A DNA stretch of 6,354 bases from an uncultured Gemmatimonadota bacterium (GTDB lineage: Bacteria; Gemmatimonadota; Gemmatimonadetes; Gemmatimonadales; Gemmatimonadaceae). Each line of letters starts with the position of its first letter. The stretch's first letter is position 1. Positions 5,897-6,354 of this stretch are shown in pieces. The position numbers and the translations under genes are program-made. Under the pieces are notes generated by a model. That model was given only the letters and a program-made list of their open reading frames with translations. It had not been told where the DNA came from and ran no database searches. The stretch is taken from the NCBI GenBank assembly GCA_946479995.1, contig CAMLIU010000102.1, positions 1 through 6,354 of the forward strand. The letters are read 5' to 3'.

Positions 5897-5902
5897 CCCT
5901 CC
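5897..5902 (-). promoter_or_regulatory. Shine-Dalgarno that decides the LuxR-type gene start
   Basis: On the minus strand GGAGGG is followed by AAGG and then ATG 5892. This is the best ribosome site on the minus strand of the window. It favours ATG 5892 over ATG 5907, since the site lies inside the longer reading frame. Confidence 0.65.
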
Positions 5903-5935
5903 GTCATTCGCTCGCCAGCGGCGCGGCGTGGGCGC

Positions 5936-6000
5936 ATCCGGCAAACGTCGTAGACCTTCCGAACATACGTCCGATACCCGGTCCAGGGGCGATCCGGCAA
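5936..6000. repeat. 9-bp direct repeat ATCCGGCAA in the divergent promoter region
   Basis: ATCCGGCAA occurs at 5936-5944 and 5992-6000, 56 bp apart start to start, in the 140-bp gap between the divergent LuxR-type and DUF2231-like genes. Paired direct sites can be regulator-binding sites, but a 9-mer repeat in GC-rich DNA can also arise by chance. No convincing -35/-10 pair was seen in this gap. Confidence 0.35.
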
Positions 6001-6019
6001 CCTGCAGCCACACCTCCAC

Positions 6020-6025
6020 AAGGAG
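6020..6025 (+). promoter_or_regulatory. Shine-Dalgarno of the DUF2231-like gene
   Basis: AAGGAG lies 7 bases before GTG 6033 and fixes that codon as the start rather than the adjacent TTG 6036. Confidence 0.75.
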
Positions 6026-6032
6026 CCTGTCC

Positions 6033-6354
6033 GTGTTGCCGAACCCACTGCACCCCGCCGTCGTGCACTTCCCGATCGTACTGGCCTTCCTGCTTCCCCT
6101 CTTTGCCATCGGTGCGCTGGTGGCCATCCGCAAGGGCGCCCGACCGCTGCGCGCCTGGTCCCTCCCTCTCGCTGTCGGGGCCGCGCTCACCCTGAGCTCG
6201 TGGGTCGCCGTCGAGACCGGTGAGGACCAGGACGAGCGGGTCGAGCGCGTGGTGGCCGAGCAGCCGCTCGAGACGCACGAGGAGCGCGCCGAGCTGTTCC
6301 TCACCCTGTCCGGCGTGGTGCTGCTCGTGTCGGCCACCGGGCTCGCTGGCGGCG
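6033..6354 (+). CDS. DUF2231-like membrane protein, N-terminal part (cut by window edge)
   Basis: The frame is open from GTG 6033 to the right edge, 107 codons so far. The product begins with NPLHPAVVHFPIVLAF. A His-Pro-x-x-Val-His-Phe-Pro motif (H7-P14) at the head of the first transmembrane helix is the hallmark of DUF2231 membrane proteins. Visible membrane segments are about 11-32, 41-60 and from 88 onward. Between the second and third is an acidic loop (about 61-87, ETGEDQDERVER...LETHEERAE) with a further His (H82). The function of DUF2231 proteins is not established. The conserved histidines make metal or haem contact conceivable, which is only inference. The gene is divergent from the LuxR-type/ilvA pair across 140 bp and could be its regulatory target. 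The C-terminal part is not visible. Confidence 0.78.
   Translation, partial: MLPNPLHPAVVHFPIVLAFLLPLFAIGALVAIRKGARPLRAWSLPLAVGAALTLSSWVAVETGEDQDERVERVVAEQPLETHEERAELFLTLSGVVLLVSATGLAGG

Noticed and set aside
5098..6195. Plus-strand open frame of 365 codons across ilvA, the LuxR-type gene and the divergent gap
   Set aside because: It crosses two well-supported minus-strand genes, a promoter gap and the start of the DUF2231-like gene in another frame. It has no recognisable domain.
1..6354. Search for mobile elements, phage genes, CRISPR arrays, tRNA or a novel defence system
   Set aside because: No transposase, integrase, terminal inverted repeats, regularly spaced repeats, tRNA cloverleaf or toxin/nuclease-type genes were seen. 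The window reads as ordinary chromosomal housekeeping and accessory genes.

Overview
This 6.35 kb window is from a very GC-rich bacterial chromosome. It is packed with ordinary genes on both strands and has no sign of a mobile element, CRISPR array, tRNA or rRNA. The protein types suggest Gemmatimonadota or a related soil phylum: a Crp/Fnr regulator with a Cys-x-Cys tail, a reaction-centre-type dihaem cytochrome with a TPR-like tail, and a membrane-tethered LuxR-type regulator. That assignment is inference from family resemblance and GC content, not from a marker gene.

Left part (1-1719), all minus strand. A Crp/Fnr-type regulator (1719-961) is followed by a small helical protein of unknown function (793-467). 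Next comes the 5' end of a LOG/TIGR00730-type Rossmann-fold protein (418-1) that runs off the left edge. The last two genes are 48 bp apart and may be co-transcribed. A short AT-rich island (about 907-960) separates them from the Crp-like gene.

Middle part (1720-4083), plus strand. Divergent from the Crp-like gene is an alkaline-phosphatase-superfamily phosphodiesterase (NPP type) with a complete metal and nucleophile set. After 77 bp containing a strong hairpin comes a secreted dihaem cytochrome c with a TPR-like tail.

Right part (4084-6354). The cytochrome gene converges on ilvA (threonine ammonia-lyase with one ACT domain, minus strand) across 35 bp that hold three tandem copies of an octamer. 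ilvA is the second gene of a tight pair whose first gene encodes a membrane-anchored LuxR-type helix-turn-helix protein; stop and start are 4 bp apart. Divergent from that pair, a DUF2231-like membrane protein begins behind a good Shine-Dalgarno and runs off the right edge.

I see no convincing multi-gene system that is new. The points most worth a second look are the LuxR-ilvA pairing, the hairpins upstream of the cytochrome, the octamer tandem repeat between convergent genes, and the unknown substrate of the cytosolic phosphodiesterase. No gene-free stretch exceeds 300 bases; the gaps are about 167 bp (794-960), 151 bp (1720-1870), 140 bp (5893-6032) and shorter.
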